Source: Alviniconcha marisindica
Lineage: Eukaryota > Mollusca > Gastropoda > Provannidae
Direction of reading: 5' to 3'
NCBI GenBank assembly: GCA_018857735.1
Contig: JABMCL010000882.1
Location: 181,001 to 245,000, forward strand
Length of the DNA stretch: 64,000 nt
Of the stretch, positions 42,338 through 53,960 are shown piece by piece. Within the stretch, counting starts at the first letter, position 1, and every line of letters starts with the position of its first letter. The position numbers and the translations under genes were made by a program. The notes beneath the pieces are model-generated. The model had not been told where the DNA came from. It ran no database searches and saw nothing but the letters and a program-made list of their open reading frames with translations.

Positions 42338-44488
42338 ACTACTGTCATCTATGCTTACAACTACAGATTTATTTGTTGAAACCTGCTATAATTTGCCACT
42401 TATGGATTAGCTAGTGACAACTACTCACCTGTGTTTTGTTTTGTTTGGCACACAGATGCAGAGTACAGTCCACTTCACATGACTGTGACATGAAGTACTG
42501 AACTTCAGCTGTAGTCAGTTTGTTTTGAATGAGGAAGGGTTGTTGTGTTTTCTGTGGATACAGTTACAGGTTTTCAGTCCTGAAAAAGAAATGTAGTTCG
42601 AGTTAGTCAGTGGGTTAGTTCCTGGGTACCGCTGACTTGACTGCTGAAAGTGCAAGCGGTGCTAGTGCTCAAGTGTATAAGAGGATGGATTTCCATGAAC
42701 AATATGGTGTAAGAAAGGGTTGTACAGGACAACTGGAAGAGTTCAGTTGTTTGTTTAGTTTTTATGTATATATATATATGTGGTCAGTTGAATTTGTGCA
42801 CACATGTTTGTGTAATTGGTCAGTTTAGAGCCTTTTCTTTCCCTCTTGTTCTTTTTCAAGAGAGGCAGAGGTTTTTGAGAAGGCCTGAAGTTGTGTGGAA
42901 GTTGAATGGACATTGACATGGTTTGATGTCTGTGGGGTGTCTTTTTTGGTGTTCTTTTGGAGGGGGTAGGGAGTATGTGAGTCGGAAAACCTGTGTGTGT
43001 TTATTGATTCTCATTATTGATGCATGTATGTACATTTGGTTAGTTGGTTGGTTGATTTATGCAGTTTTTTTTCTTTCTTTCCCCCACTACCACTTTGTTT
43101 GCTTAATCAGAAGAAGAAGACAACATCAGTTAGCATCTGTCATTATCAGTACATGTACGTATTCCAGTTTTATGCATGGTTCAGACCGGTTTATTGATTC
43201 AAATGCACATTTTCTGTAACAGTAAGATTTCCATCCAAATCTCTCAGCACAGCTTTTGAAAGAATAACCAGTAGTTCTTTTGCACGTGCGTACTCTGACA
43301 ACTTTGTTAGTTTCTCCTCTGACTTGCAGAAGGGCTTCTTTGAGTCAGTCCAGTTTTCCATTTCCTAGTGCAAGTCCTGAAAGAGTAGCAAGTGTGCTGT
43401 CACAATTGGGTTGCTGCCCCTGCTATTGGGGGTACAGTATTAATGGTGGATTAAAACCGCCCGTGCTTTTAGCTGTTAACGTTTCTGGAACACTTTCAGG
43501 CAGGTAACCCATTTCCATTCTGTAGAAATCAAAGAGTATTTTCAACGTTATCTGTTTCCTGTGTTTGTGATACCTGCGGCTGCGATGATGTGGTCTTGCA
43601 AGGAAAGCGGAGAGATCACTGTTGTGATACTATATCTGTTGCTGTTGTGGTTTTGTTATGTCTGCGTGTCAATCTGTGTCTATCTTCTGCTTCTTCCAGC
43701 ACTCTAGGCTGTTATTGTTCTTTAGTGCTGAGCCCACACGCAAAATATGTAGGTGTGTGGGTTTCTGAAGAGTTCCATAGAATCCACGATGGATTTGCTT
43801 ACAGTTATAAGATACAGTATATAGCCGTCTTTTTGGTGTTTACATAACTTTTCAGTGTCAGTGCCAGGTGTAGGAAGAACAGTCCATTAAAAGTTACTCA
43901 ATCGTGGTAACATAATGTAAAAGAGTGTAAAGTGCTTACATCTAACATGTGGTGTTTCCTCTGAAGATGGTGTGTGGCTGCCCATGTGGTGGGGTAATAA
44001 AAAGATTATATAGAAAGAAGAAAAAAAACGGTTACATATGGAATCCTCTCACCCAATGAAATGCTATTTGTCAATGTATACTGGGTGAAGCTTACAGTGT
44101 TGAGCTGTTAAACACAACAACAACAGTACATACTATTGTTTAAAGAACAAGTCACCTCAAAAAAATTCAAGAGAAAAAAGGGGTGGGGGGTGGGGAGAGA
44201 GAAAATCCTGAGGCAACCAGATGTTACAAAATTTCAAGAGAGAAAAAAAAAAGGGGGTGGGGGGCCAAAAACATAAGAACACCATGATGCAACCTGATGT
44301 TGTTACTTACTCTGTTTCTGGTTCAAGAAAGGCGTAAGTACCTCTGGAATGGAATCACCCATTCAACTTTTCTTTGAGGGTGTTAACAACAACAACAACA
44401 CATTCAGTAGGTGAAAAGTTTCAATGTATAAACTTGTGTACTTTCGATCGATCAAAGATCTGGGTTAATCCTGGCTTCTTTTTTCCCT

Positions 44489-44527
<39 letters not shown>

Positions 44528-44786
44528 ATTTTTATTTTTTAGATGAATGGACTGATTTGTGTACCTATTTATGAATGTCCTTTTTGCTGATCATTCCATT
44601 TGGTGGTTATAGCTGAATGAGGAAAAAAATGTTTTAATGTGTGTGACTGTAGTCCTCCTAGAGATAATTATGTACATGTAAAGTTTCAGTAAACTGTCAA
44701 AATGAAAAGCGTGTCCAGGAGCGTGAGTGTGTGCCTACGCGTGCGTGTATGCATGTGTGCGCGTTCTTCAAGCACTCCAAAATGAT

Positions 44787-44792
44787 AATAAA
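44787..44792 (+). terminator. ATP6AP2: Candidate ATP6AP2 poly-A signal
   Basis: AATAAA followed within 30 bases by a T-rich stretch (CATTTATTTTTTGG). It is 3.25 kb after the stop codon. An earlier AATAAA at 43996 lies in a probable SINE fragment. Confidence 0.4.
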
Positions 44793-44810
44793 CACTTCAG
44801 CTCAAGTCAT

Positions 44811-45984
44811 TTATTTTTTGGCTATCTGGATGAAAATGCCATTGACAAATGAGAATCAAGTATCACACTGACACACAGACACAGTGGTGTTGGCAATGAT
44901 GCCAGTCGCAGTGATAATGGTTGACGGGGGGGGGGGGGGCAAGAGGTTGATAGATACTTGAGATGGGGGGGGGGGGGAGGGGGGGGAGTGGCGCAAGAGG
45001 TTGATACATAACTTGAGATCTAAGAGCGTATGGTTGGTGTGGTTTGTATTACAGGTGCTGTAATTCTAGTGATACGCTGGCTCATATCACCCGATACTTG
45101 TTACATCTAACACCTAATGCCCACTGTAAAAACAAAAATATTTAAAAAAAAAAACCCAAAAAAAACCCCAGGTATTCCATTTGAAGCGCTTGTGCACTCA
45201 CTTCACAGAGCTCCAGTGCTTCAGCTAGATATAAATATACACGTCACCAAGACAAATTCCTGTGCACAGTTTAATGTCACTGGCAAGTAAGTATCCTTAT
45301 ATATATACAAAAATAATCGAAATTAAGGATTATTTTTAAAAAAATGTAAAAAGGAAAAATAGATTTTTTTTAAATTAGAGAGAGAGAGAACAACAAACAA
45401 AAACAAAAAACAACAACAAAAGGAGAAGAAAAAAACGATGAAAAACTAAACAAAAAACGGTTTAAAGAAAATCAACCTCGGCGACTATCTATATGATACA
45501 TTGCACTCATGCAAACGCACGCACATGGACATACGACACACACACGAGACATATTTATTTCAGATTCCAATCACACAAAATGAATGTCCGATTTAGAGTC
45601 GAATGTTTTATTTGTACAGCGCCTTCTCTTAAACCTTAAGACTAGTATTAAACAGGAACTGGAACTGCACTTAGTCTACGACTCGGGCTGTGCACCTTAG
45701 TCTTAAATTACTGCTCACCCTACGAATAAGTTCTACGATAGTTTTCCGCCCAGACAGCCGATCATTAGACACACAAATTCTTCAACAGCCTTTGGAGTTT
45801 TTGGTAGGGCCTACACCATCTTGCCATGCTGCTTTGTTGTTGTTGTTGTTGATGTTGTTGTTGCCTGAGACTCCCCTAACTACGTGGCAGCCAGGAAGCG
45901 GGTGTACAAACTCCAAGCACTGGTTTACGACATCCTTCCTTCGAGAAAGGTGCCGGAAAGCGATGCTCGGAGTGTGCGGGTATA
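44811..45984. other. Intergenic DNA with poly-G runs
   Basis: No gene was seen. It contains G runs near 44926-44939 and 44964-44987 and A-rich simple sequence at 45340-45440. A short dispersed block (CCAAGCACTGGTTTACGACA...) related to 40720-40760 and 63150-63230 lies at about 45908-45975. Confidence 0.6.
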
Positions 45985-46452
45985 GCCCAGTATAGCCCAT
46001 CAGAAGGTCGCCGGTTCGAGTCCCGGCAGGAGCGGCGGGAGAATTGTCTTATCCAGGGTCAACTTTCTGTGCTGACTCTTGTTTCGGTATCCGTTCCACC
46101 CCCGTGTTACCGCAGTAGCACGTAAAAGATCCCTGTCATTCTGCCAAAAGCGCAGGTGGCTGGTTGCAGCTAGACACGCACGCACCCTTCGTACGTGGCT
46201 TTGCATGAAGTGACACTGCAAACCGTGGTGCATGGTTGTATGGTGTACACAGAACGTGCGCCTAGACGACAGCAGCTTCACGTGGCACCAGCCATGTAAC
46301 AACCAAACAGCGCTGTAAGCACACCACTTCAGTGGATATTCAAAAAACGCGCTATAAAAAGGTTACAGTGAGACTCATTCACCGTCACACTGGACAAGAA
46401 CGCGGTGAGTCTTCTCGAGAGCAGAGAATAGCGCCGCTATAAAAGCCATCAA
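45985..46452 (+). mobile_element. tRNA-derived SINE, family A, 5'-truncated
   Basis: A clear B-box (GGTTCGAGTCCCGGC) is followed by the same body as 22866-23340: CCAGGGTCAACTTTCTGTGC, CGTAAAAGATCCC, GCCAAAAGCGCAGGTGGC. It ends GCAGAGAATAGCGCCGCTATAAAA. Confidence 0.88.
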
Positions 46453-46471
46453 CAACAACAATATTCTCATA

Positions 46472-46640
46472 GTTCAGGAGCTGTGTGAGAGTCGAGGTGG
46501 CCGTCCTGGGCTGTCCGTCCTAACGAGCCTTCTGGTTTCCGTGGACGTAAAGCTATATTGAACCATGCTTCGGCATTGGTCTCAGCTTGTCCCTAATATG
46601 TCAACTGACATCTGAGGACATTAAGCAACACTACCTACCT
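46472..46640 (+). mobile_element. Short retroposon, family B
   Basis: It begins TTCAGGAGCTGTGTGAGAGT and contains CGAGGTGGCCGTCCTGGGCT and CCTTCTGGTTTCCGTGGACG. It ends ACATCTGAGGACATTAAGCA with a (CTAC)n tail. The same family is inverted at 62476-62653 and 57672-57777, and in tandem at 47130-47620. Confidence 0.8.
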
Positions 46641-46693
46641 ACCAATATTCTTGCTTAGTACTTCATGTAAATGCCGTCTGAAAGAAGAATCAA

Positions 46694-46752
46694 AGTCCCT
46701 TTTATTAAAACAAAACGTTTTCGGTCAAGCTTCATTCCTTCGGCCATTCGTC
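46694..46752 (+). pseudogene. LINE ORF2 C-terminal remnant
   Basis: The frame reads [20 protein letters not shown] then stop, the usual extreme C terminus of some non-LTR ORF2 proteins. A long (TG)n run follows about 70 bp later. Confidence 0.6.
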
Positions 46753-46821
46753 ATCTGAACTCTTTGTGAGCGTGACAGCAATGCTGCGAGGATCACAAGT
46801 CTGATCGATGCTGCAAATATC

Positions 46822-46897
<76 letters not shown>

Positions 46898-46978
46898 CGC
46901 GCGCGCGTCAGTGTGTGCGTGCGTATGTATCATGTGTGCGTGCGTGCGTGTGTGTGTGTGTGTGTGTGTGTATTGTGT

Positions 46979-47012
<34 letters not shown>

Positions 47013-47060
47013 TGCGTGCGTGCGTGTGTGCGAACGTGCGTCAGTGTGAGTGTGCGGGTG
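46822..47060. repeat. (TG)n / TGCG compound microsatellite
   Basis: A pure TG run of about 70 bases is followed by interrupted TGCG/TG repeats. All long Cys-Val frames across it are artefacts. Confidence 0.95.
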
Positions 47061-47129
47061 TGTGTAAATCAGGATTTGGTGTACAATCTGGGAGCGAGAA
47101 TCAACACTAGTGCCCGTGCAGCACCGGCA

Positions 47130-47620
47130 GCCACACTCCAGAGTTCAAGTTCACGGTTGCTTTACGCCCACAGAGACCATACGGACTATTAAGCACGGGG
47201 AGCCCAGAACGGCCACCTCGACTTTCACACAGCTCCTGGACTCTGCTGACGCTCCCATCCCCTTCTTCTTCTTCTTCTTCAGTGTTGGTTTACGTCCACA
47301 GAGACTGTACGGACTATCAGGGACGGGGAACCCAGGACGGCCACCTCGACTTTCACACAGCTCCTGGACTCTGCTGACGCTCCCATCCTCTTCTTCTTCT
47401 TCTTCTTCTTCTTCTTCTTCAGTGTTGGTTTACGTCCACAGAGACCGTACGGACTATCAGGGAAGGGGAACCCAGGACGGCCACCTCGACTCTCACACAG
47501 TTCCTGAGCTCTGAAGCAGACACCTTCAAGTTCAAGTGCTGCTTTACCTCCACAGAGACCATATGGATTATCAGGGACGGGGAGCCCAGGACGGCCACCT
47601 CGACTTTCACACAGCTTCTG
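47130..47620 (-). repeat. Tandem copies of retroposon family B
   Basis: Four partial copies in inverse orientation (TTTACGTCCACAGAGACCGT ... GACGGCCACCTCGACTTTC ... ACACAGCTCCTGGACTCTGC). Some are separated by (TTC)n runs. The copies differ by a few percent, so this looks like secondary tandem amplification of one insertion. Confidence 0.8.
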
Positions 47621-48483
47621 AGCTCTGATTCCCCAGTACGTGAGTCAGTTCTGGGACAGAACAGCGACTACGGAGTCCAAGATGACCAGCGCCGCCTGTG
47701 GATCTGTGGGAGAGACGGAAGCTGTGGGGTCGGGTGGGAGTCCATAATTACTGGCGAAATGCCGACTTGGCCATGGCAAATAACCAACCTGGCCATTGAG
47801 CATGTGGAACACAGAAGAAGAAGAACGCATCGAAATGTTATCTACCTTCCCCTCTTGCCTCCGTGTGCACAAAGTTGCTTTAAGTACTTTTACCTTTTTT
47901 TCTTTTTTTTTTTTTTTAGATCATCACAAAATGAACAACATATTACAAGCAGTAAAAACACTAACCGCACTGGTTAGTAACTTGATACTGATATTACAGG
48001 CGAAGGAAAGATGATCAAATCACAAGTACGAAGTCCGATTCACTGTTCACGGAACATGTTACTTCAAGTTCGAACTGAGAGGATTTACAGAAAATGAAGT
48101 TAGAAATGAACAAAGAAGGCAGAAATTAGCCGCGGAAACTGAGGTACAGTTCCTGGCAGCAGGCGAAGCACGCAAAAGCTACATTCTTACCTATTCCATA
48201 CGTAAAAGAGGGACCCTTGTCAGCAGCTGTGGACTGTAAACGTCGGGCAGAGGGGACCATCTCAAAAATCCGCGGGTCCGTCCCCAACCAAAGACCCTTC
48301 TACCTACACGGGTCTTTGCCTAACCCCAACACAGGCAACCGCCAGGTAAGTAAAATTAATCCGGACTTAGTCGTTTTGAACTGGAATGCATCCTGGACCG
48401 CGGCCGGTGCCCGGGCTGACGTGACGTGACGTGAGCTGACGTGTCAGTGGCAACCGACAACCCGGCCAAAAGCAGTAGTCACG
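47621..48483. other. Downstream flank of the SHOX-like gene
   Basis: No gene was recognised. A GC-rich block at 48230-48345 has a plus-strand donor-like GCCAG|GTAAGT but no homologous frame. Part of it may belong to the 3' UTR of the SHOX-like gene on the minus strand. Confidence 0.45.
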
Positions 48484-48830
48484 TCACATTCCCAGACTAG
48501 CCAGATGCTGCCTCGCTTTCAACCTCAGATCTGCGATGCTTCCGTTTTTCGACGACCGGAAGCTGCTCTCCGGAAGTGACGCAGCGGTGTAGTTGAGCGC
48601 GGCCATGTGGTGGTGGAAGAGAATCATGGGATGCACAGGGTGTTGCGTGGCGACGGCAGCCGCCGCCGCTGCAGCAGCAGCCGGGTGGAAGGGGTAGTAG
48701 GGGTAGAGAGGGGGGAAGGGGAGGCGTTCCACGCTGTCGCGGCCCACGGACCCCACCGTTGGCAGAGTGACGAAAGGGTTGACGCGGCAAGGGTCCAGCG
48801 GGGTGCCTTGCGACTGCAGCAGTATTCCAG
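48484..48830 (-). CDS. SHOX: SHOX-type homeobox protein, last coding exon
   Basis: The exon starts after acceptor CCCCCCAG at 48831 and ends at TGA 48484-48486, giving 114 residues. Early residues LLQSQGTPLDPCRVNPFVTL align with the vertebrate SHOX segment around LDACRVAPYVNM. Next come a Pro/Tyr-rich PPLYPYYPFHP, a nine-Ala run and HPMILFHHH. The C terminus SKNGSIADLRLKARQHLASL plus Gly-Met is an OAR motif (SHOX: SKNSSIADLRLKARKH). OAR is a short transactivation or intramolecular control motif of paired-class homeodomain factors. No homeodomain was found on the minus strand to the right, so upstream exons probably lie beyond 64000. Another OAR-bearing paired-class gene is possible but less likely, given the LDxCRVxP match. 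Confidence 0.78.
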
Positions 48831-50400
48831 CTGGGGGGGAAAACAGAACACAGAACGAAACAGGCTGTTAGTGAGAGCTAGTTATAGTAGTACAGGCCGG
48901 ACAGACAATTTATTTAACACACAACAAAACAGGCTGTTAGTGAGAGCTAGTTATAGTAGTACAGGGACAGACAATTTATTTAACACACAGCAAAACAGGC
49001 TGTTAGTGAGAGCTAGTTATAGTAGTACAGGGACAGACAATTTATTTAACACACAACAAAATAGGCTGTTAGTGAGAGCTAGTTATAGTAGTACAGGGAC
49101 AGACAATTTATTTAACACACAACAAAACAGGCTGTTAGTGAGAGCTAGTTATAGTAGTACAGGCCGGACAGACAATTTATTTAACACACAACAAAATAGG
49201 CTGTTAGTGAGAGCTAGTTATAGTAGTACAGGGGCAGACAATTTATTTAACACACAACAAAATAGGCTGTTAGTGAGAGCTAGTTACAGTAGTACAGGGA
49301 CAGACAATTTATTTAACACACAGCAAAACAGGCTGTTAGTGAGAGCTAGTTACAGTAGTACAGGGACAGACAATTTATTTAACACACAACAGAATAGGCT
49401 CTTATTGATAACTAGTATAAGGACAGACTAGCGACTGCAGCAGTATTCCAGCTGGGGGGAAACAGAACACAGGACGAAACAGGCTGTTAGTAAGAGCTAG
49501 TTATAGTAGTATAGGGACAGATAATTTATTTAACACAAAACGAAAAAGGCTGTTAGTGAGAGCAGTATTCCAGCAGGGGGGGGGGGGGGGGGGGACAAAC
49601 ACAGAACAAAATAGGCTGTTAGTCAGAACTAGTATAGGGACAGACTTGCGATTGCAAAAGTATTCCAGCTGGAGGAAAAACAGAACGCAGAATAAAATAG
49701 GCTGTTAGTATACTAGTATACTAGTAAAGGGACAGACAATTTATTTAACACAGAACAAAATAGGCTGTTAGTGAGAGCTAGTATAGGGACAGACATGCCA
49801 CTGCAGTAGTATTCCACTGAGCTGGGAGGAAAAAACAGAACACAGAACAAAATAGGCTGCTAGTGAGAGCTAGTTATAGTAGTATAGGGACAGATAAATT
49901 ATCTAACACAGAAACACATTATTTAACACAGAACAAAACAGGCTGCAAGTCAGAGCTAATTATAGTAGTGTGAAGACAGACACATTATTTAACACAGAAA
50001 CACATTATTTAACACAGAACAAAATAGGCTTAGTGAGAGCTAGTTATAGTAGCATAGAGACAGGCATTATTTAACGCAGAAACACATTATTTAACACAAA
50101 CAAAATAGGCTTAGCGACAGCTAGTCATAGTAGCATAGGGACAGACACATTATTTAAAACAGAACAAAATAGGCTGCTAGCAAAGATTATAAATACAAAG
50201 ATTGTATTTATAATCTTAGCTTCTAGTAAGAGGGACAAAAATCTGAAACAGAATGACTGCTAGCGTTCTAATAATAATAATAAATAAGCGTTCCTTTGAA
50301 CCTTTTTGTGCTTGGATCTTAGCATAGGGACAGACAAATTATTTAACACAGAACAAAATAGGCTGTTAGTGAGAGCTAGTTATAGTAGCATCAGTAGGAA
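48811..50400. repeat. Tandem array carrying copies of the SHOX-like exon acceptor
   Basis: The unit is near GCTGTTAGTGAGAGCTAGTT followed by ATAGTAGTACAGGGACAGAC and AATTTATTTAACACACAACA (about 65 bp). It is regular from 48860 to 49400, then degenerate. Several units include GCGACTGCAGCAGTATTCCA and GCTGGGGGGAAA, which is the real exon start and acceptor. They lie at about 49428, 49562 (partial), 49644 and 49797. Confidence 0.92.
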
Positions 50401-50454
50401 CTGACCAATTATTCATTCTTAGACTATCAGGGCTAGGCCGGAATCTGAGAAGGT

Positions 50455-50730
50455 AACACAAACTGTCCAACATGATGTGGTTGTCTGATTTATAAAGGGT
50501 AAGTTCTGTTACACAAACTGTCCAACATGATGTGGTTGTCTGATTTATAAAGGGTAAGTTCTGTTACACAAACTGTCCAACATGATGTGGTTGTCTGATT
50601 TATAAAGGGTAAGTTCTGTTACACAAACTGTCCAACATGATGTGGTTGTCTGATTTATAAAGGGTAAGTTCTGTTACACAAACTGTCCAACATGATGTGG
50701 TTGTCTGATTTATAAAGGGTAAGTTCTGTT
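50455..50730. repeat. 55-bp tandem repeat, five identical units
   Basis: Units of GTTACACAAACTGTCCAACA followed by TGATGTGGTTGTCTGATTTA and TAAAGGGTAAGTTCT. They appear identical, suggesting recent expansion. Each has a plus-strand GGGTAAGT. Confidence 0.95.
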
Positions 50731-51063
50731 ACAGTAGATCATTTGCCGTTCCTGATGAGAGACTGAGAGCCGTGAGTGAGCGAGCCAGCGGGCGAGCGAG
50801 AGAGACAGAGACAGAGACAGACAGAGACGGAGACAGAGAAACAAAGAGAGAGACAGAGAGGCAGAGCAATGCGGCCTTTGCCCAAAATAATTTAAACGAG
50901 AAAAATCTCTGCTCATAAGATGAGAAATCAAGATTATGTTATGAGATTTGAAACAGATGAATCTAAACTTCTGAGAACTAGGAAATTGAGACCATATTTT
51001 TGAAACAAATCACATTCATTATAATTATCAAGAAATATGAGACAAGACCATAATTGTGAACAA

Positions 51064-51107
<44 letters not shown>

Positions 51108-51150
51108 TGCGTGCGTGCGTGCGTGTGCGTGCGTGCGTCCGTGCGTGCGC
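51064..51150. repeat. (TG)n / CGTG microsatellite
   Basis: A TG run of about 40 bases, then CGTGCGTGCGTG repeats. Confidence 0.9.
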
Positions 51151-51199
51151 GTGTGTGGTGTGTGGTCCTTTTTTTTTGCCCGGCGGAGCCGGTGATGGC

Positions 51200-51860
51200 T
51201 TCTCAGTGCCGAATCAGTGTTACAGCCAATAGAGACCGGCATTATTTTTATATGCCTTCACTGGGTAGAGGGTGTATGTATGTTCCGAGGCGGGCAGCGG
51301 GAGAGAGGGGAAGGGTGGTGGGGGGGCGGGGGGAGAGCGGGGGGGGGGGGAGCGCGGGATCCGAGAGTAATGAAAAACGCTCCACGACGATTTTTATGAC
51401 AGACGTGGCGGTTTGCTTATACCAAAGACGTGCAGTCATTCCTGTTCACCTCTTGTCCCTAAAAGTGCCCAGCGATACACTCATTCCCTTCCCATCCACG
51501 CTTCTGACATTAGCCCCAACTTGTGTCAATAGCATCGCCAGCACGTGCGGCCTGTGTTCGTAAACTCCTGTCCATACACAAATTCGGCCCACCGATTTCC
51601 CCCCCAAGCATTCTTGTTTTAATACGATGTTGTAAGGTCACGGAGGTGAGTCGAGAGACAGCGAGGCATTGCGAGACGCAGCTCCAATTGATGCGTGTCG
51701 GCGATTTATTCTGTAATCTATCAAAGAGAGCAGACGATGGACTCATGATTGGGGGCGGCCTTTCTGTTTGCATACTCCCCGCCCAATCATGCGGCTGGCT
51801 CGAGACACTTCGGCTGCGCCCTTTCCTTCATGCGCTTGGCGGACATTTTGTTTCTGGCCG
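51200..51860. promoter_or_regulatory. Candidate regulatory block 1 upstream of the SHOX-like exon
   Basis: A stretch with little repeat content, except a G-rich patch at 51300-51350. It has balanced composition and motifs such as TGATTTATTCTGTAATC-like and CCCGCCCAATCATGCGGCTG sequence. Its plus-strand open frame has no recognisable domain. Conservation is not tested, so regulatory function is inference only. Confidence 0.25.
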
Positions 51861-52589
51861 GTGCTGGTGTACTTTTTGTCCCCCCTTAAAAAAAAATGAC
51901 AACAACAGCAACAACAAACTGAAAAAACTCAAGACTTTTGAAATGCCTGACTGACTTTTTCTGTTTGACTTTTGAAATGCTTTGCAACACGTGTTTACTC
52001 ATAAGAGTCACCACAGGAAAGTGCAAAACTGAAACGCACGAGTCGAAGTGCGGTACTCAAAAATAACCGAAGCGCGTCAGTCAGTGCGGCACTGAAGAAC
52101 TGAACTACGCAATAAACTGAAATGTCACTGAGTCAGTCAGTCGCTGCCGTTGATCGCGCGACGTCCGTCATCTTTAATATTAATCAAAATATTTCCCGGC
52201 ACTTAACTGAGGTGCGTGAACGGTCACAAACAGACCCGTGGCCAGCACAGGAACTAATGGGGGAAAACCGGCTGTCTTCAAAACTTCACTTGACTGATAT
52301 ATAGCCTGTGATACTAAGCTAGCATATAGTGTTTCTCGCACACACATATTTTTTACCGATCACAATCAATGTGTAGTGCGACAGTGTGAGAAACTGGTAC
52401 ATTTAGAACTATGTTTGAAATAATGACTACTACCAATGTTTGAAATAATGATACTACCAATGTTTGAAATAATGATACTACGAACTGAGTGACTGACTTA
52501 GACGTCGACGTCCGACACAACTTTCAGTAGACTGCTTACAAAAATTGACTACACCATGACAGTTTAAACGATATGTTTGTGTGTGTGTG

Positions 52590-52625
52590 TGTTGGGGGGG
52601 GGGGGGGGGGGGGCGGGGTGGGGTG
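52590..52625. repeat. Poly-G run
   Basis: A G run of about 22 bases with one C, preceded by (TG)n. Confidence 0.85.
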
Positions 52626-52887
52626 GGGTTTATAATACTATTCACTGAAAATGAATATGACAATCCGTGCGTCAGTTATACTATCTTTCAACCAGTGGCA
52701 GATCTCAGATTCAGAAATTGCGAAGCAAAATTTAGTATGGCGCTTTTTCTTCGATCTATATCTAGCATATATTCATTAGGCTCTACAGATGAACCAAAGT
52801 GAGAAAATTATATCTCTCATCTTTGCGGCTACGGCTTTCGTCTTGTAGCGACATTTTTCTCAATGATCATATTATGTAAGTATATGA

Positions 52888-52986
52888 CCCCCCCCCCCCC
52901 CCCCCCCCCCCGATTTTTGTTTTCATGATAACAATTATCATATAATGTAAATAAAATATATCACAGTATCCCCCCCCCCCCCCTCC
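52888..52986. repeat. Two poly-C runs
   Basis: C runs of about 25 and 15 bases, separated by 60 bp of AT-rich DNA. Confidence 0.85.
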
Positions 52987-53019
52987 AGCCCTAGTTCAAC
53001 TCGACGCAGCTGTTGTGCC

Positions 53020-53330
53020 TTACGAGGTATCAACTTTCTCCCAGCACCGCCTGAGGCCCTCGCAGGGATGTAATCTGTGCGCATGACATTCTCTGTGTTT
53101 AGCTAATTCGACCAATTGACACTCATTAGTGCTCGCGCGAGGGAAGCGGTAATTGGTCGGAATAAAAATGTGCGGCACCTCATTGGCTGCGGGTCGCGCG
53201 GGTCGCGGTGTGAATGAATAGCAAAGTTGAGCCGGTGACCCGCTAGTCCGCTTCCCCGTGGACGGTTAAATATTTATCTCGGATCATTTATCATTTTGTG
53301 CGACAGGGCGCAACAGCGATGTGTTTGTAG
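53020..53330. promoter_or_regulatory. Candidate regulatory or promoter block 2
   Basis: A GC-rich, non-repetitive block. It has ATTGG/CCAAT-like motifs near 53110, 53150 and 53180 (GACCAATTG, GTAATTGGTC, CTCATTGGCTGC), homeodomain-type TAAT cores and CpG-rich GGTCGCGCGGGTCGCGG. The density of CCAAT motifs would fit a promoter. No transcript start was identified. Confidence 0.3.
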
Positions 53331-53689
53331 AGTAGAAGTAGTGAATTCAAGAAAACGCTTGAGCAAACGATAATATTAGCAGGCGAGGGATCATAATCAT
53401 CGGAGTTAGAGGACTGATAAAACTGTTCTAAGTTTTTTTGGGGCTCTGGCTTCAGTCGTTTGTTGTTCGGCCTCTGTCTGTCTGTCTGTCTCTGTCTCTC
53501 TGTGTCTGTCTCTGTCCTGCCTGTCTGTCTGTCTCTGTCTCTCTCTCTTTCCCCTCTCCCCTCCCCCCACTCTCAGCCTCTCTCTGTAAAATAAAGTTTT
53601 CGAATTCGAGTCAGTTCTCTCTCTCACTTGCTGTCTCAGTGTCTGTCTGTCTGTCCGAGTCTCTGCCTGCCTGCCTGCCTGCCTCTCTC

Positions 53690-53715
53690 TGTCTGCCTGC
53701 CTGCCTGCCTGCTTG

Positions 53716-53783
<68 letters not shown>
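53690..53783. repeat. (TC)n microsatellite with CTGC blocks
   Basis: CTGCCTGC repeats are followed by a TC run of about 70 bases. Confidence 0.92.
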
Positions 53784-53788
<5 letters not shown>

Positions 53789-53960
53789 ATTGATGCTGTA
53801 TTTGTCTATAGCCTTCTGTCATAATATTTGACTGTGAATGTCTTGGTTATTAGCAGTACTGTAGCAACGGCAGATATGCGAGTCGGCCTTTGTGCTAATA
53901 TCTTCACCGTTGAGAAATAAAGTTCAATCAATCAATCAATCTCAATCAATCAATCAATCA
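53784..53960 (+). mobile_element. LINE 3' tail
   Basis: The sequence ends GAGAAATAAAGTTCAATCAATCAATCAATC, a poly-A-signal-like AATAAA followed by a short tandem tail, the usual 3' end of non-LTR elements. No coding part was recognised. Confidence 0.45.

Larger units (their letters stand above)
41536..44810 (+). other. Probable ATP6AP2 3' UTR and downstream DNA
   Basis: No coding frame was recognised after the ATP6AP2 stop. The stretch includes the MITE at 41825-42337 and TG/TC microsatellites. The first convincing poly-A signal outside a repeat is at 44787. Where the transcript really ends is not visible. Confidence 0.45.

Noticed and set aside
43996..44001. AATAAA as the ATP6AP2 poly-A signal
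   Set aside because: It lies in what looks like a SINE tail fragment (GTGGCTGCCCATGTGGTGGGG). The later signal at 44787 has a better downstream context, though neither is proven.
48217..48429. 70-codon plus-strand frame with a GTAAGT donor
   Set aside because: No homologous protein recognised and no partner exon found.
48607..49431. 274-codon plus-strand frame with 25-residue repeats
   Set aside because: It runs antisense through the SHOX-like exon and then through the 65-bp array. No evidence for an independent gene.
51523..51954. 143-codon plus-strand frame
   Set aside because: No domain or homology recognised. The region reads more like non-coding, possibly regulatory, DNA.
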